Of a DNA stretch of 64,000 nt, positions 26,514 through 38,049 are shown piece after piece. Positions within the stretch are counted from its first letter, which is position 1. Each line of letters opens with the position of its first letter. A program made the position numbers and the translations under genes. Source of the DNA: Acerihabitans arboris. GTDB taxonomy: Bacteria > Pseudomonadota > Gammaproteobacteria > Enterobacterales > Enterobacteriaceae. Location: positions 124,001-188,000 of the forward strand of contig NZ_WUBS01000002.1 of the NCBI RefSeq assembly GCF_010131535.1, in the 5' to 3' direction. The notes under the pieces are model-generated. The model ran no database searches, was not told the origin of the DNA, and saw only the letters and a list, made by a program, of their open reading frames with translations.

Positions 26514-27314
26514 TTACCGGTTAATGATTTCCCGTGGAATCGGCTCGCCATGGTATTTTTGATAGATGGCGTTCAGTTTGCCATTTTTCAGGTTGGCGGC
26601 AATCCATTCATCCAGCCTGGCTTTCAGCTCCGGCTGGCCCTTCGGCACGCCAATCGCCAGATCAAACACCTGCAACGTCATCTTCGGTTCAAACGCCAGC
26701 TTAGGATCCTGTTTCTTGATCTGGTTGACCAGGGTAGCCGACGTCGCCACCGCGAAAGCCTGCCCGCTCACCGCCGCGGTGACCAGCGTGGCGTCGTCGT
26801 CATAGCGCTGCACGCTAAAGCCGCGTTTCGCCGCCTCCGCGCTCAGCTGCGTGTCCTGGGTAGTGCCGCGCGTCACGGTAATCGCCTTGCCTTTCAGGTC
26901 GTTCCAGTCCTTGATATTGGTTGCCGCCGGCGCGCCTATCACCGAACGTAACCCGGCGTACGCGCGCGTAAAGTCCACCACCTGCGCGCGCTGCGGGGTC
27001 ACCGACAGGGTCGAGATTACGATATCCGCCTTGCCGGTTTGCAGGTTCGGGATCCTGGTCGGGCCGGTGGTTTCAATAAACTGCAGCTTCAGCCCCCAGT
27101 CACTGGCCAATAACTGCGCCGTCTCAACGTCCGATCCAATCGGCTTCAGGCCGGCGTCCAGCATGCCGGACGGCGGAATGGAAAGATCGGTGGCCACCCG
27201 CAGCGTGCCGCGATCCTTGATCTCTTGCCAGGAATCCGACGCCGCGGCGGCGGGGTTAAACGCCAGCAAACAAAACAGGGTGCCCATTACCGCTATCTGT
27301 CTTATGGTACGCAT
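26514..27314 (-). CDS. Periplasmic polar-amino-acid-type ABC substrate-binding protein (SBP_bac_3)
   Basis: Binding protein of 266 residues with a signal peptide ending near PAAAAS (about residue 25). Family 3 features are RGTLRVATDLSIPPSG, GSDVETAQLLASDWG, QTGKADIVISTLSVTPQRAQVVDFT and GVPKGQPELKARLDEWI. Members bind amino acids, opines or related acids. Last gene of a seven-gene minus-strand operon that also encodes an isomerase and a dehydrogenase, so the ligand may be a small hydroxy or sugar acid. Confidence 0.92.
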   Translation of the reverse strand: MRTIRQIAVMGTLFCLLAFNPAAAASDSWQEIKDRGTLRVATDLSIPPSGMLDAGLKPIGSDVETAQLLASDWGLKLQFIETTGPTRIPNLQTGKADIVISTLSVTPQRAQVVDFTRAYAGLRSVIGAPAATNIKDWNDLKGKAITVTRGTTQDTQLSAEAAKRGFSVQRYDDDATLVTAAVSGQAFAVATSATLVNQIKKQDPKLAFEPKMTLQVFDLAIGVPKGQPELKARLDEWIAANLKNGKLNAIYQKYHGEPIPREIINR

Positions 27315-27356
27315 AGTTCTTTCTCCAGGGTTGTCTGATGTTTTACCGTCGCCGGC

Positions 27357-28082
27357 CTACAGCTCGTTGGCGATAAAATCTTGCAGCTCGGATGTGGCAG
27401 GCTGTTTTAAAATGGCGGCATTGCCGCTTTCGTGCACGGTGCCCTGGTGCATGAACACCACCTTGTCGGCGATACGCCGGGCAAAATTCATCTCATGGGT
27501 CACCATGATCATGGTCATCCCGCTGCCGGCCAGCCGCTCGATAACGCGCAGCACTTCGCCGGTCAGTTTGGGATCGAGCGCGGAGGTTACCTCGTCAAAC
27601 AGCATCACCTTCGGTTTCATCGCCAGCGAACGGGCGATGGCCGCGCGCTGCTGCTGGCCGCCGGAAAGCTGCTCCGGGTAGTTATCCGCCTTGTCGGCCA
27701 GCCCGACCTGCTCCAGCACCGAGTGCGCCAGGCGCTTGGCGTCGGTTTTCGACTGTTTTTTTACCGAGACCGGCCCCAGCGTAATATTTTGCTCAATGGT
27801 TAAATGGGGAAACAGGTTGTAGCTTTGGAACACAATTCCGACATCCTGGCGCAGTTTGCGCAGATCGAGATGCGGATCCTCGACGCGATGCCCGCAGACC
27901 TCGATGCTGCCGCCGTTAATCTGCTCCAGCCGATCGATACAACGCAGGGCGGTACTTTTTCCCGAACCGCTGGCGCCGATCAGCGCCACCACCTGTCCCC
28001 GATCCACCGAAAAAGACACATCGTTGAGCACCGGCACCGGTCCAAAGCTTTTTTTCACGTTGTTGAGCACGATAATCGACAT
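27357..28082 (-). CDS. Polar-amino-acid-type ABC transporter ATP-binding protein (GlnQ family)
   Basis: ATPase of 241 residues typical of amino-acid importers. Walker A GASGSGKST, Q-loop FQSYNLFPHLT, signature LSGGQQQRAAIARSLA and Walker B VMLFDEVTSALDP are all intact, as is the switch His in MVTHEMNFA. It pairs with the two permeases directly upstream and the binding protein downstream. Confidence 0.95.
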   Translation of the reverse strand: MSIIVLNNVKKSFGPVPVLNDVSFSVDRGQVVALIGASGSGKSTALRCIDRLEQINGGSIEVCGHRVEDPHLDLRKLRQDVGIVFQSYNLFPHLTIEQNITLGPVSVKKQSKTDAKRLAHSVLEQVGLADKADNYPEQLSGGQQQRAAIARSLAMKPKVMLFDEVTSALDPKLTGEVLRVIERLAGSGMTMIMVTHEMNFARRIADKVVFMHQGTVHESGNAAILKQPATSELQDFIANEL

Positions 28083-28100
28083 AATGATTTCCTTTAACGC

Positions 28101-28787
28101 TCATGCGGTTGTGGCAATCGCGGCGTTTTGCCGCGCCGTTTTGTTAACCAAGGCGCGGCGCTCGAGCCGGCGACTCAATACCGAAACAGGAAAACACAGG
28201 CAAAAATAGAGGAAGGAGACAATCAGGTAAGTAATAAACGGCTCGAATATCGAGTTGTTGATAAGCTGCCCGGCCCGCGCCAGCTCAACGAAACCGACCA
28301 CCGACGCCAGCGAGGTGTTTTTGATGATCTGTACCGAAAACCCGACCGTGGGCGGCGTCGCCAGCCTGACGGCCTGCGGTAAAATCACCTTGAGCAGGCG
28401 CTGCGTGCGGGACAGCGCCAGGCATTCCGCCGCTTCCCACTGCGCGCGCGGCACCGCCTGCAGGCAGCCGCGCCAGATTTCGCCCAGATAAGCGCTGGCA
28501 TAAAGGGTCAGCGAGACCCCGGCGGCTAACAGCGGCGAAATGTTAAACCCCAGCGACGGCAGGCCGAAATAAATCATGAACATGATAATCAGCAGCGGGG
28601 TTCCCTGGATAAGCTGGACGTAGGCGCTTACCACAAAACGCACGCCGCGCAGCGGCGCGATGCGGCCCAGGGCCACCAGAAAACCGACCAGCCCACCGCC
28701 GCCAAACGCCATCAGCGACAGGATAACAGTCCAGAAAGCGCCTTCCAGCAGGAATTGGATATGGGCCATGTTAAGGGAGGAATTCAT
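28101..28787 (-). CDS. Polar-amino-acid-type ABC transporter permease (HisM/GlnP family)
   Basis: Inner-membrane permease of 228 residues from the ATG at 28787, which has GAGGAGCAAG just upstream; a longer in-frame extension to 28862 would overlap the preceding permease gene and lacks a site. It shows VQLIQGTPLLIIMFMIYFGLP, AYLGEIWRGCLQAVPRAQWEAAECL (EAA loop) and VILPQAVRLATPP. Forms a heterodimer with the permease encoded immediately upstream. Confidence 0.93.
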   Translation of the reverse strand: MNSSLNMAHIQFLLEGAFWTVILSLMAFGGGGLVGFLVALGRIAPLRGVRFVVSAYVQLIQGTPLLIIMFMIYFGLPSLGFNISPLLAAGVSLTLYASAYLGEIWRGCLQAVPRAQWEAAECLALSRTQRLLKVILPQAVRLATPPTVGFSVQIIKNTSLASVVGFVELARAGQLINNSIFEPFITYLIVSFLYFCLCFPVSVLSRRLERRALVNKTARQNAAIATTA

Positions 28788-28797
28788 GTCTTGCTCC

Positions 28798-29475
28798 TCA
28801 AATGTTGGTGCCGAGGCGGCGGCGGCGGGGAAAGGCCAGCAGCCCCACCAGCCAAAACGCAAAGCGCATTAAAAACGATAAGCCCAGGTAAATGCCGGCG
28901 ACGACAAAGAAGGTTTCGAACGGGCGATAGGTCTCCGACTGGATAAAGTTGGCGGTGGCCGTCAGTTCCTCGGTCGAAATCTGCGAGGTCACGGACGAGG
29001 CCAGCATCAGCAGGATAAACTGGCTGGTGAGCGAAGGATAAACGCGTTCTATCGCCGGTCGCAGCGCCACATGCCAGTATTGCTGCCAGGCTGACAACCC
29101 CAGCGTTTCCGCCGCTTCCCACTGCCCCTTATGGATCGACTCAAACCCCGCGCGCACGATTTCCGCGGTGTAGGCGCCGACGTTAATCGTCAACGCAATC
29201 ACCGAGACGGTAAAGGCCGAAAACGAGAAGCCCAGGCTGGACAATCCAAAATACACCAGGAAGATCTGCACCAGGAAAGGCGTATTGCGGATGGCCTCGA
29301 TATACACCCCCGCGATGCGGGAGCACCAGGCGCATTGGGAACGGCGCGCAATGGCGCACAGGGTCCCAATCAGAAAACCGCAGAGGGTGGTGATGACCGC
29401 CAGCTGCGCGGTCAGCAAGGCGCCGTCCATCAGCATCTGCCATTGCGTGAAAATCGCCGTGAAATCAAGCTTCAT
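28798..29475 (-). CDS. Polar-amino-acid-type ABC transporter permease (HisQ/GlnP family)
   Basis: Second permease, 225 residues. It has IEAIRNTPFLVQIFLVYFGL, AYTAEIVRAGFESIHKGQWEAAETLGLS (EAA loop) and LRPAIERVYPSL. Helix content and length match the family. It lies between the dehydrogenase gene (nine bases upstream) and the partner permease (ten bases downstream), part of the same operon. Confidence 0.93.
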   Translation of the reverse strand: MKLDFTAIFTQWQMLMDGALLTAQLAVITTLCGFLIGTLCAIARRSQCAWCSRIAGVYIEAIRNTPFLVQIFLVYFGLSSLGFSFSAFTVSVIALTINVGAYTAEIVRAGFESIHKGQWEAAETLGLSAWQQYWHVALRPAIERVYPSLTSQFILLMLASSVTSQISTEELTATANFIQSETYRPFETFFVVAGIYLGLSFLMRFAFWLVGLLAFPRRRRLGTNI

Positions 29476-29484
29476 AACCGGTAC

Positions 29485-30417
29485 CTATTTTGTCGCGTCC
29501 GCAGTTTCCCGCCCGGTCATCCGGTCGTAAACCTTAAACAGCGCCTGATTGCCATGTGACCCTTCGCCATGCGCCTGCGCATCCTGGTATTGTGTCGCCA
29601 CCAGCGCGGTTGCCGGCAGCGGCACCGGACGCTTCTGCGCCGCTTCCAGCACCAGGCGCAAATCCTTCATCATCAAATCGATGCGAAAGCCGGCCGAGGT
29701 ATCGCCCGCAATCATCGCCGCGCCCAGCTTGTCGAGCATCCAGGACGCCGCCGAACCGCCCAGCAGCACCTGGCGCATCTGGTCCAGGTCGATGCCGTAG
29801 GCCCGGCCCAGCGCCAACGCTTCGCAAATGGCCTGGATATTGATGCCGCAGATCAGCTGGTTGCACAGCTTGACCGTCTGGCCGGCGCCCGACAGGCCGA
29901 CATGGTTGATGGTGGTGCCCATCGCCCGCAAAAAGGGTTCGGCGCGCGCGAATCCTTCGGCGTCGCCGCCGACCATAATGCTCAGGGCGGCATTTTTCGC
30001 CCCCACCGGCCCGCCGGATACCGGCGCGTCGAGCATGGTCACGCCCGCCGCCGCCAGCGCCTGGCTCATCCGGCGCGTGGCGTCCGGGGCAATGGTGCTC
30101 ATATCCACATACAGCCCGCCGCGCGGCGGGCAGGCCAGCAGTCCCCCGCTCCCCCGCACCACGTCTTCCACCTGCGGCGTGTCCGGCAGCATGGATATCA
30201 CGATGTCGGCGTCGCGCACCGCGCCGCCGACATCCCGCGCCGCCTCCACGCCATACGCCGTCAACGGTTCAACCGCCGCGGGCAGGACATCGTAAGCGCG
30301 CACCAGGAATCCGGCCTGGGCAAGATTGCGGGCCATTTCGCGCCCCATGACGCCCAGGCCGAGAAAACCGACGGTACCGCTGGCTGTTGCTGTTGTTGAG
30401 ATGGTTGAATGGCTCAT
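29485..30417 (-). CDS. NAD(P)-binding beta-hydroxyacid dehydrogenase (3-hydroxyisobutyrate dehydrogenase family)
   Basis: Oxidoreductase of 310 residues in the family of tartronate semialdehyde reductase, 3-hydroxyisobutyrate dehydrogenase and L-threonate dehydrogenase. The N-terminal Rossmann fold has VGFLGLGVMGREMARNL (17-32); the substrate loop DAPVSGGPVGAKNA (130-143) and catalytic K183 in GAGQTVKLCNQ are present. The start overlaps the upstream isomerase stop (ATGA, 30414-30417). Linked to RpiB and an importer, it may oxidise a four- to six-carbon hydroxy acid; substrate not determinable here. Confidence 0.9.
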   Translation of the reverse strand: MSHSTISTTATASGTVGFLGLGVMGREMARNLAQAGFLVRAYDVLPAAVEPLTAYGVEAARDVGGAVRDADIVISMLPDTPQVEDVVRGSGGLLACPPRGGLYVDMSTIAPDATRRMSQALAAAGVTMLDAPVSGGPVGAKNAALSIMVGGDAEGFARAEPFLRAMGTTINHVGLSGAGQTVKLCNQLICGINIQAICEALALGRAYGIDLDQMRQVLLGGSAASWMLDKLGAAMIAGDTSAGFRIDLMMKDLRLVLEAAQKRPVPLPATALVATQYQDAQAHGEGSHGNQALFKVYDRMTGRETADATK

Positions 30418-30884
30418 GGCAATCGGTTCTCCCCTGATCGGTTTTGTTGTTCAAGTCGGTTAAGTTTGTCGACGCGGCGCACGAAATCCTCATCGCGGAC
30501 AAATTGGGCCTGGAGAAACGCGTCGATCAGATCGCGCGCCAGCCATGGCCCGACAATTTGCGCGCCCAGGCACATCACGTTGAGGTCGTCATGTTCTACG
30601 CCCTGATGCGCTGAATGAATATCGTGACACACGGCGGCGCGGATGCCGTTGATTTTATTAGCCGCAATCACGGCGCCCACGCCGGTGCCGCACACCAGAA
30701 TGCCCCGGCGGCTCGCGTCCTGGCGCACCTTGCCGCACAGGGCATGGGCAATATCGGGAAAATCGACCGGATCGGGCGTGTGGCTGCCGATGTCATCCAC
30801 CTGATGACCGGTCTCGCGCAGCCAATCGGCCAGTTCCTGCTTAAGCCGGAAGCCGGCGTGATCGCTGCCAATAACGATATTCAT
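30414..30884 (-). CDS. RpiB/LacAB-family sugar-phosphate isomerase
   Basis: Aldose-ketose isomerase of 156 residues. Family motifs GSDHAGFRLK (7-15), the catalytic C65 in LVCGTGVGAVIAANKINGIRA and HDIHSAHQGVEHDDLNVMCLG are all present. Members act on ribose/allose 5- or 6-phosphates, or on tetrose phosphates in erythritol-type pathways. No other pentose-phosphate gene is adjacent; its partner here is a dehydrogenase and an ABC importer, so a dedicated role in that pathway is likely. Confidence 0.92.
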   Translation of the reverse strand: MNIVIGSDHAGFRLKQELADWLRETGHQVDDIGSHTPDPVDFPDIAHALCGKVRQDASRRGILVCGTGVGAVIAANKINGIRAAVCHDIHSAHQGVEHDDLNVMCLGAQIVGPWLARDLIDAFLQAQFVRDEDFVRRVDKLNRLEQQNRSGENRLP

Positions 30885-30908
30885 TCGGGATTCCTTGTAG
30901 GGGGTGGT

Positions 30909-31658
30909 TTATTCGGAAAAAGGCGCCGCGCCCGCCATGCGGATGGTGGCGCGGCGGCGGAAGTCCGCGCCAATCTCGAAGTGACGCCCGAGCAGATCGT
31001 CGGCCCGCGCTTCGTCGCGCTCGACAATGGCGGCAAAAATGGCGCGATGGTGATCGATAAGAAATTCCTCGATGCCCTCGACCTGGATGATTTGTTCCCG
31101 CCGATCAAGATGCGAACGCATCATCAGCGCGCTGATGGATTGATAAATGCTGATAAGCGTGGCCGAGCCCGACGCGAGTACAATGGATTCGTGAAAATGA
31201 AAATCCGCCAGGCCGCCCACTTCCGGGGTATGGATGGTTTCGATAATGGCGCGCAGGCATTCGGCCAACCGGTCATAATCGCCCTGGGTGGCCCGGCGGC
31301 AGGCAAGCCGTACCGCCTGCCGCTCAATGGCGATGCGCGCCTGCATGACGTCGTCGATAACGTCCGCCTGGTGCGCCAGCACAAAGGTGAAAAACTCGCC
31401 CAGTATCGACACGCTGGGTTTTTTCACCACCGTGCCGATGCCGTGCCTGATCTCCACCGCGCCAATCATCGCCAGCGCGCGCAGCGCTTCGCGCAAGACC
31501 GGCCGGCTCACGCCGAGCTGGGAGGAAAGCTCGCGCTCCGGCAGCAGGCAGTCCCCCGCCTTCAGTTCCCCCGACAGCAGTTGCTCGCGCAAAAAGCCGA
31601 CCACGCGATCATAGCCGTTGCCCGTTTCCTGTTTTTCGTTCCCGCGTTTAATCATCAT
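30909..31658 (-). CDS. GntR-family regulator, FadR branch with FCD domain
   Basis: Regulator of 249 residues and first gene of the operon. The winged helix (about 18-85) contains LPERELSSQLGVSRPVLREALRALAMIGAVE and HGIGTVV; the FCD domain (about 100-235) has RIAIERQAVRLACRRA and DFHFHESIVLASGS, the latter with likely metal-binding His. A TGGT-AAT-ACCA operator 25-35 bases upstream of the start suggests autoregulation of the whole seven-gene operon. The start could also be the second codon. Confidence 0.92.
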   Translation of the reverse strand: MMIKRGNEKQETGNGYDRVVGFLREQLLSGELKAGDCLLPERELSSQLGVSRPVLREALRALAMIGAVEIRHGIGTVVKKPSVSILGEFFTFVLAHQADVIDDVMQARIAIERQAVRLACRRATQGDYDRLAECLRAIIETIHTPEVGGLADFHFHESIVLASGSATLISIYQSISALMMRSHLDRREQIIQVEGIEEFLIDHHRAIFAAIVERDEARADDLLGRHFEIGADFRRRATIRMAGAAPFSE

Positions 31659-31682
31659 CAGTCATCAATCAACCCTAACCAG

Positions 31683-31693
31683 TGGTAATACCA
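31683..31693. promoter_or_regulatory. FadR-type operator TGGT-AAT-ACCA upstream of the seven-gene operon
   Basis: Perfect TGGTNNNACCA palindrome within AGTGGTAATACCAAT, 25 bases upstream of the regulator start codon. This half-site arrangement is used by FadR-branch GntR proteins such as PdhR and LldR. Its position close to the start suits a repressor site. The cognate regulator is inferred to be the adjacent gene product. Confidence 0.6.
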
Positions 31694-31720
31694 ATGGTAG
31701 GTATGTTAATGAAATATTAA

Positions 31721-31736
31721 TGTGATGTTACTCACA
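31721..31736. promoter_or_regulatory. Perfect CRP-cAMP binding site TGTGA-N6-TCACA
   Basis: TGTGATGTTACTCACA matches the CRP core consensus exactly, with an A/T-rich flank. Its centre lies about 70 bases upstream of the first gene of the minus-strand operon and upstream of the FadR-type operator, as expected for an activated catabolic promoter. Predicts catabolite control of the isomerase/dehydrogenase/importer genes. Confidence 0.7.
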
Positions 31737-31929
31737 GTTATTTTTTGGGCGGCAGGATAGGGATCACAAATCTGGCGGGAAGTCGGAAATGAATAAAAAC
31801 GGGCGCGCGTCGCCATCGCCGGTAACGAGACGCGGCATCGCGGCCAGCATTGGGCATTAGAACAGAAACACTATGCGGTGAGCGGTGAATCGAGGATAAG
31901 CCGCGCGGCTGACGCCCGCCGTCCGGGAA

Positions 31930-32229
31930 TTAATGTTGCGCCAGTATTGCCGCCAGTAGTCCGGGAAAACGATCCTGCATCTCCCGGCGGCGCAGCGTAT
32001 TCATATGCGTGGTGCCGACATTATGGGTATAGACCAGCCCCGCGTCGCGCAATACGCGAAAATGGTGGGAAACGCTGGATTTGGGCCGGCCGCCGTCCAG
32101 CTCGCCGCAGCTGGCCTCGCCCAGTTGGTCCAGCCGCCGCACTATGTCCAGTCGCAGCGGATCGCTCAAGGCGTAAAGCACGCGCTCAAGGGCGAATTCA
32201 GTGATGGACGGATGTTTGAATGGGCGCAT
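31930..32229 (-). CDS. ArsR-family helix-turn-helix regulator with a single Cys
   Basis: Small regulator of 99 residues. A winged helix covers about 15-90, with VLYALSDPLRLDIVRRL, the recognition region KSSVSHHFRVLRDAGLV and a wing. There is no CxC metal-binding motif; the only cysteine is in EASCGELD at the start of the second helix pair, so redox or electrophile sensing is more likely than metal sensing. It is divergent from an Old Yellow Enzyme gene across two back-to-back 20-base dyads. Confidence 0.88.
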   Translation of the reverse strand: MRPFKHPSITEFALERVLYALSDPLRLDIVRRLDQLGEASCGELDGGRPKSSVSHHFRVLRDAGLVYTHNVGTTHMNTLRRREMQDRFPGLLAAILAQH

Positions 32230-32245
32230 GACCCGAGTATAGCGA

Positions 32246-32285
32246 ATGGCTTGTCAAAAAGCCATAATTCGAATATTATCGAATT
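32246..32285. promoter_or_regulatory. Two abutting 20-base perfect dyads between ArsR and the Old Yellow Enzyme gene
   Basis: ATGGCTT-N6-AAGCCAT occupies 32246-32265 and AATTCGA-N6-TCGAATT occupies 32266-32285, with no base between them. Arms are seven-base perfect in both. They sit in the 108-base divergent region and are well placed to block both promoters. The adjacent ArsR protein probably binds one or both; two different sequences may mean two regulators or promoters. Confidence 0.6.
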
Positions 32286-32337
32286 ACAGAATAAAGAAAT
32301 GTTGTACGATCGACCCACTCAAATACAGGAAAAGCCC

Positions 32338-33426
32338 ATGTCCGCCTTATTTCAACCGTTTAAACTCAAGGACGTTACGCTGCGCAACCGCATCGCGGTT
32401 CCGCCTATGTGCATGTATTCCGCCAATGACGGCCTGATCAACGACTGGCATCAGGTCCACCTGGCCGCCCTCGCCCGCGGCGGCGCCGGACTGGTGATCG
32501 TCGAGGCGACCGCGGTATCCCCGGAGGGCCGCATCACCCCAGGCTGCGCCGGTATCTGGAACGACTCCCTGGCCCAGGCGTTTGTGCCGGTGGTGCGGGC
32601 CATCAAGGCGGCGGGCGCCGTGCCCGGCATCCAGATTGGTCATGCCGGCCGCAAGGCCAGCGCCAATATTCCCTGGGAAGGCGACGACCATATCGCCGAG
32701 GGCAATCCGCGCGGCTGGCAGACCATTGCGCCGTCCGCTATCGCCTTTGGCGCCAATTTGCCCAAGGTGCCGAAAGCCATGACCCTGGATGACATAAGCC
32801 GGGTACGTAATGATTTCGTGGCCGCGGCGCGCCGGGCGCGCGACGCCGGCTTCGAGTGGCTGGAGCTGCATTTCGCCCATGGTTACCTGGCCCAAAGCTT
32901 CTTCTCCGCCCACTCCAACCAGCGCGCCGACCAATACGGCGGCAGCGTGGAAAACCGCAGCCGTTTCCTGCTGGAAACCCTGGCGGCGGTGCGCGAAGTC
33001 TGGCCGGAACATCTGCCGCTGACCGCCCGCTTCGGCGTGCTTGAATTCGACGGGCGCGACGAGCAAACCCTGACTGAATCCATCGAACTGGCCAGGCGCT
33101 TCAAAGAGGGCGGGCTGGATATGCTCAGCGTCAGCATCGGCTTCTCCACCCCTGACGCCAACATCCCGTGGGGACCGGCGTTTATGGGCCCGATTGCCAA
33201 ACGGGTGCGCGGGGAAGCCGGCATTCCGGTGGCCTCCGCCTGGGGTTTTGGCACGCCGGACCTGGCCGAAAAATCCATTCGGGACCAGCAGCTGGATCTG
33301 GTCATGGTGGGCAAGGCGCATCTGGCCAACCCCCACTGGAGCTATCACGCGGCGCGCGAGCTGAAGGTTGAGCGCCCCTCCTGGACGCTGCCCGCCCCTT
33401 ACGCCCACTGGCTCGAAAGATATTAA
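32338..33426 (+). CDS. Old Yellow Enzyme family NADPH dehydrogenase (YqjM/NamA type)
   Basis: FMN-dependent ene-reductase acting on electrophilic alpha,beta-unsaturated compounds; 362 residues from the ATG at 32338 with CAGGAAAAG upstream. The open frame continues upstream to 32005 only as a shadow of the ArsR gene. YqjM-class marks are C25 and Y27 in PPMCMYSA, the substrate-binding pair H178/H181 in LELHFAHGYL, QIGHAGRKAS and YGGSVENRSRF. Divergent from a Cys-containing ArsR regulator, which fits an electrophile stress response. Confidence 0.92.
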   Translation: MSALFQPFKLKDVTLRNRIAVPPMCMYSANDGLINDWHQVHLAALARGGAGLVIVEATAVSPEGRITPGCAGIWNDSLAQAFVPVVRAIKAAGAVPGIQIGHAGRKASANIPWEGDDHIAEGNPRGWQTIAPSAIAFGANLPKVPKAMTLDDISRVRNDFVAAARRARDAGFEWLELHFAHGYLAQSFFSAHSNQRADQYGGSVENRSRFLLETLAAVREVWPEHLPLTARFGVLEFDGRDEQTLTESIELARRFKEGGLDMLSVSIGFSTPDANIPWGPAFMGPIAKRVRGEAGIPVASAWGFGTPDLAEKSIRDQQLDLVMVGKAHLANPHWSYHAARELKVERPSWTLPAPYAHWLERY

Positions 33427-33586
33427 TGACCCCGGCTGCGCCGTATAGGGCGCGGCCATGATTTCAGCCTGCTTACCTTCGGTAACACCCTGACGCGGCG
33501 CGGTGCATATTTTGCCCGGCCGTGGTGCGTCCCCCTCCGTCCAACGACGTTACCCTACATGATTCCCGCCGGCGCCCGCGGGACGG

Positions 33587-35780
<2,194 letters not shown>

Positions 35781-36179
35781 ATGATCGATATTATCAAAAG
35801 CGGCTCTAAACCCACTGCCAGTGGTCCCGAGAGCTATTTTACCGGTACGGTGAGTATCAACTCCCCCTTCCAGGCGACGGCGCCCGCGCGCGTCGGCGGC
35901 GCCACCGTCAGTTTCGGGCCAGGCGCCCGGACGGCCTGGCACACCCATCCGTTGGGCCAGACGCTGATTGTGACCGAGGGCCAGGGGCTGGTGCAAGAAT
36001 GGGGTAAACCGGCTCAGGCCATGAACAAAGGCGATATCGTCTGGATTGAAGCGGGGGTTAAACACTGGCACGGCGCGTCGGCGGCCTCGGCCATGACGCA
36101 TATCGCGATTGCCGAATCCCAGGACGGCAAAGCGGTCGACTGGTTGGAAAAGGTCACCGACGAGCAGTACCGGCAGTAA
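35781..36179 (+). CDS. Cupin-domain protein
   Basis: A 132-residue single-domain cupin. Metal-ligand motif 1 reads WHTHPLGQTLIVTEG and motif 2 IEAGVKHWHGASA, so three histidines and a glutamine or glutamate could hold a metal. Related small cupins occur with carboxymuconolactone-type or oxidoreductase genes; catalytic function is not established. It has GAGGAAACAC as ribosome-binding site and is followed by a LysR gene on the same strand. Confidence 0.88.
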   Translation: MIDIIKSGSKPTASGPESYFTGTVSINSPFQATAPARVGGATVSFGPGARTAWHTHPLGQTLIVTEGQGLVQEWGKPAQAMNKGDIVWIEAGVKHWHGASAASAMTHIAIAESQDGKAVDWLEKVTDEQYRQ

Positions 36180-36382
36180 TGTAGCGCCGCTGTCCGTCAA
36201 ACCGCCGGGTTATCATGGCCCATCAGCCTGCCGATAACGCAGCGCTGTTTTACGTCGCTCGCGGGCATACGCCGCCCGGCAGGATTAATGTCCTGGCTAG
36301 CGATCTTGCAGCGTCGGCGGTAATAGACGCAGATGTATTGAATAAGAGTAATAATAATTATGCTGACCACCCGGGTAACTGA

Positions 36383-37276
<894 letters not shown>

Positions 37277-37374
37277 TCCCCGGTCCGCCGGGCGCGCGGT
37301 TAACAGTCCTAGATGACGTTACCCGGCCGAGGGTCCGGGCAGGGACTTAAGGCGGGCATTTTCCAGCTCCCGCC

Positions 37375-38049
37375 CTACACAATCCGTCCCTGCGCCATGG
37401 ATACGCCCCGGTCGCACATATGATCGATAACGTCGCGATCGTGGCTTACCAGGATCATGGTCAGGTTGCCCCGGGCCTTCAGGTCGTTCAGCACATTGAG
37501 GATTTCCGCCTGCACCGACATATCCAGGGCGGAGGTGGGTTCATCGAGCAACAGGAGCTTCGGTTGCAGCAACAGCGCGCGCACGATGGCCACGCGCTGG
37601 CGCTGGCCGCCGGAAAGCTGGTGCGGATAGCGGGTTATCATGTCCGGATCCAGCCCCACCTGGCGAAAGCCCGCGACAATCTTATCGGTAATATGGTCTT
37701 CCCTCAGCAGCTTAAGCGGTTCGGCCAGCGTCCTGAGCAGTTTGTGTTTGGGATGCAGCGACGAATAAGGATCCTGGAACACCATCTGCACGTTGCGCCG
37801 CAGGATGCCGGTAAAGGGTTTGCCGGGCCTGATGCTGTCTCCCAGCAGGCGCATTTCGCCGCTCCAGCCGCTGTTTAACCCGGCCAGCACCCACAGCAGC
37901 GATGATTTACCGCACCCCGACGGGCCCACCAGGCCAAAGCACTCTCCCGGCTGGACGGACAGGTTGATATCATGCGCCACGGTACGGACGCGGTTGCCCT
38001 GCCGGTGCGAGACGTTAAGGTGGGCAAGCTGCACTGCGGGACCGGTCAT
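37375..38049 (-). CDS. Peptide/nickel-type ABC transporter ATP-binding protein (DppF/NikE family)
   Basis: ATPase of the second peptide-type importer, 224 residues from the ATG at 38049 that overlaps the upstream ATPase stop (ATGA). A longer frame to 38127 is a shadow of that gene. Walker A GPSGCGKSS, Q-loop FQDPYSSLHPK, signature LSGGQRQRVAIVRALL and Walker B LLLLDEPTSALD are intact. The protein ends right after the D-loop/H-loop region (RGVSMAQGRIV), without the C-terminal oligopeptide extension, so it is shorter than DppF (about 334). Last gene of its operon. Confidence 0.9.
   Translation of the reverse strand: MTGPAVQLAHLNVSHRQGNRVRTVAHDINLSVQPGECFGLVGPSGCGKSSLLWVLAGLNSGWSGEMRLLGDSIRPGKPFTGILRRNVQMVFQDPYSSLHPKHKLLRTLAEPLKLLREDHITDKIVAGFRQVGLDPDMITRYPHQLSGGQRQRVAIVRALLLQPKLLLLDEPTSALDMSVQAEILNVLNDLKARGNLTMILVSHDRDVIDHMCDRGVSMAQGRIV

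Noticed and set aside
32347-33459. 370-codon minus ORF over the Old Yellow Enzyme gene
   Set aside because: Antisense shadow; the plus frame contains complete YqjM-type active-site motifs.
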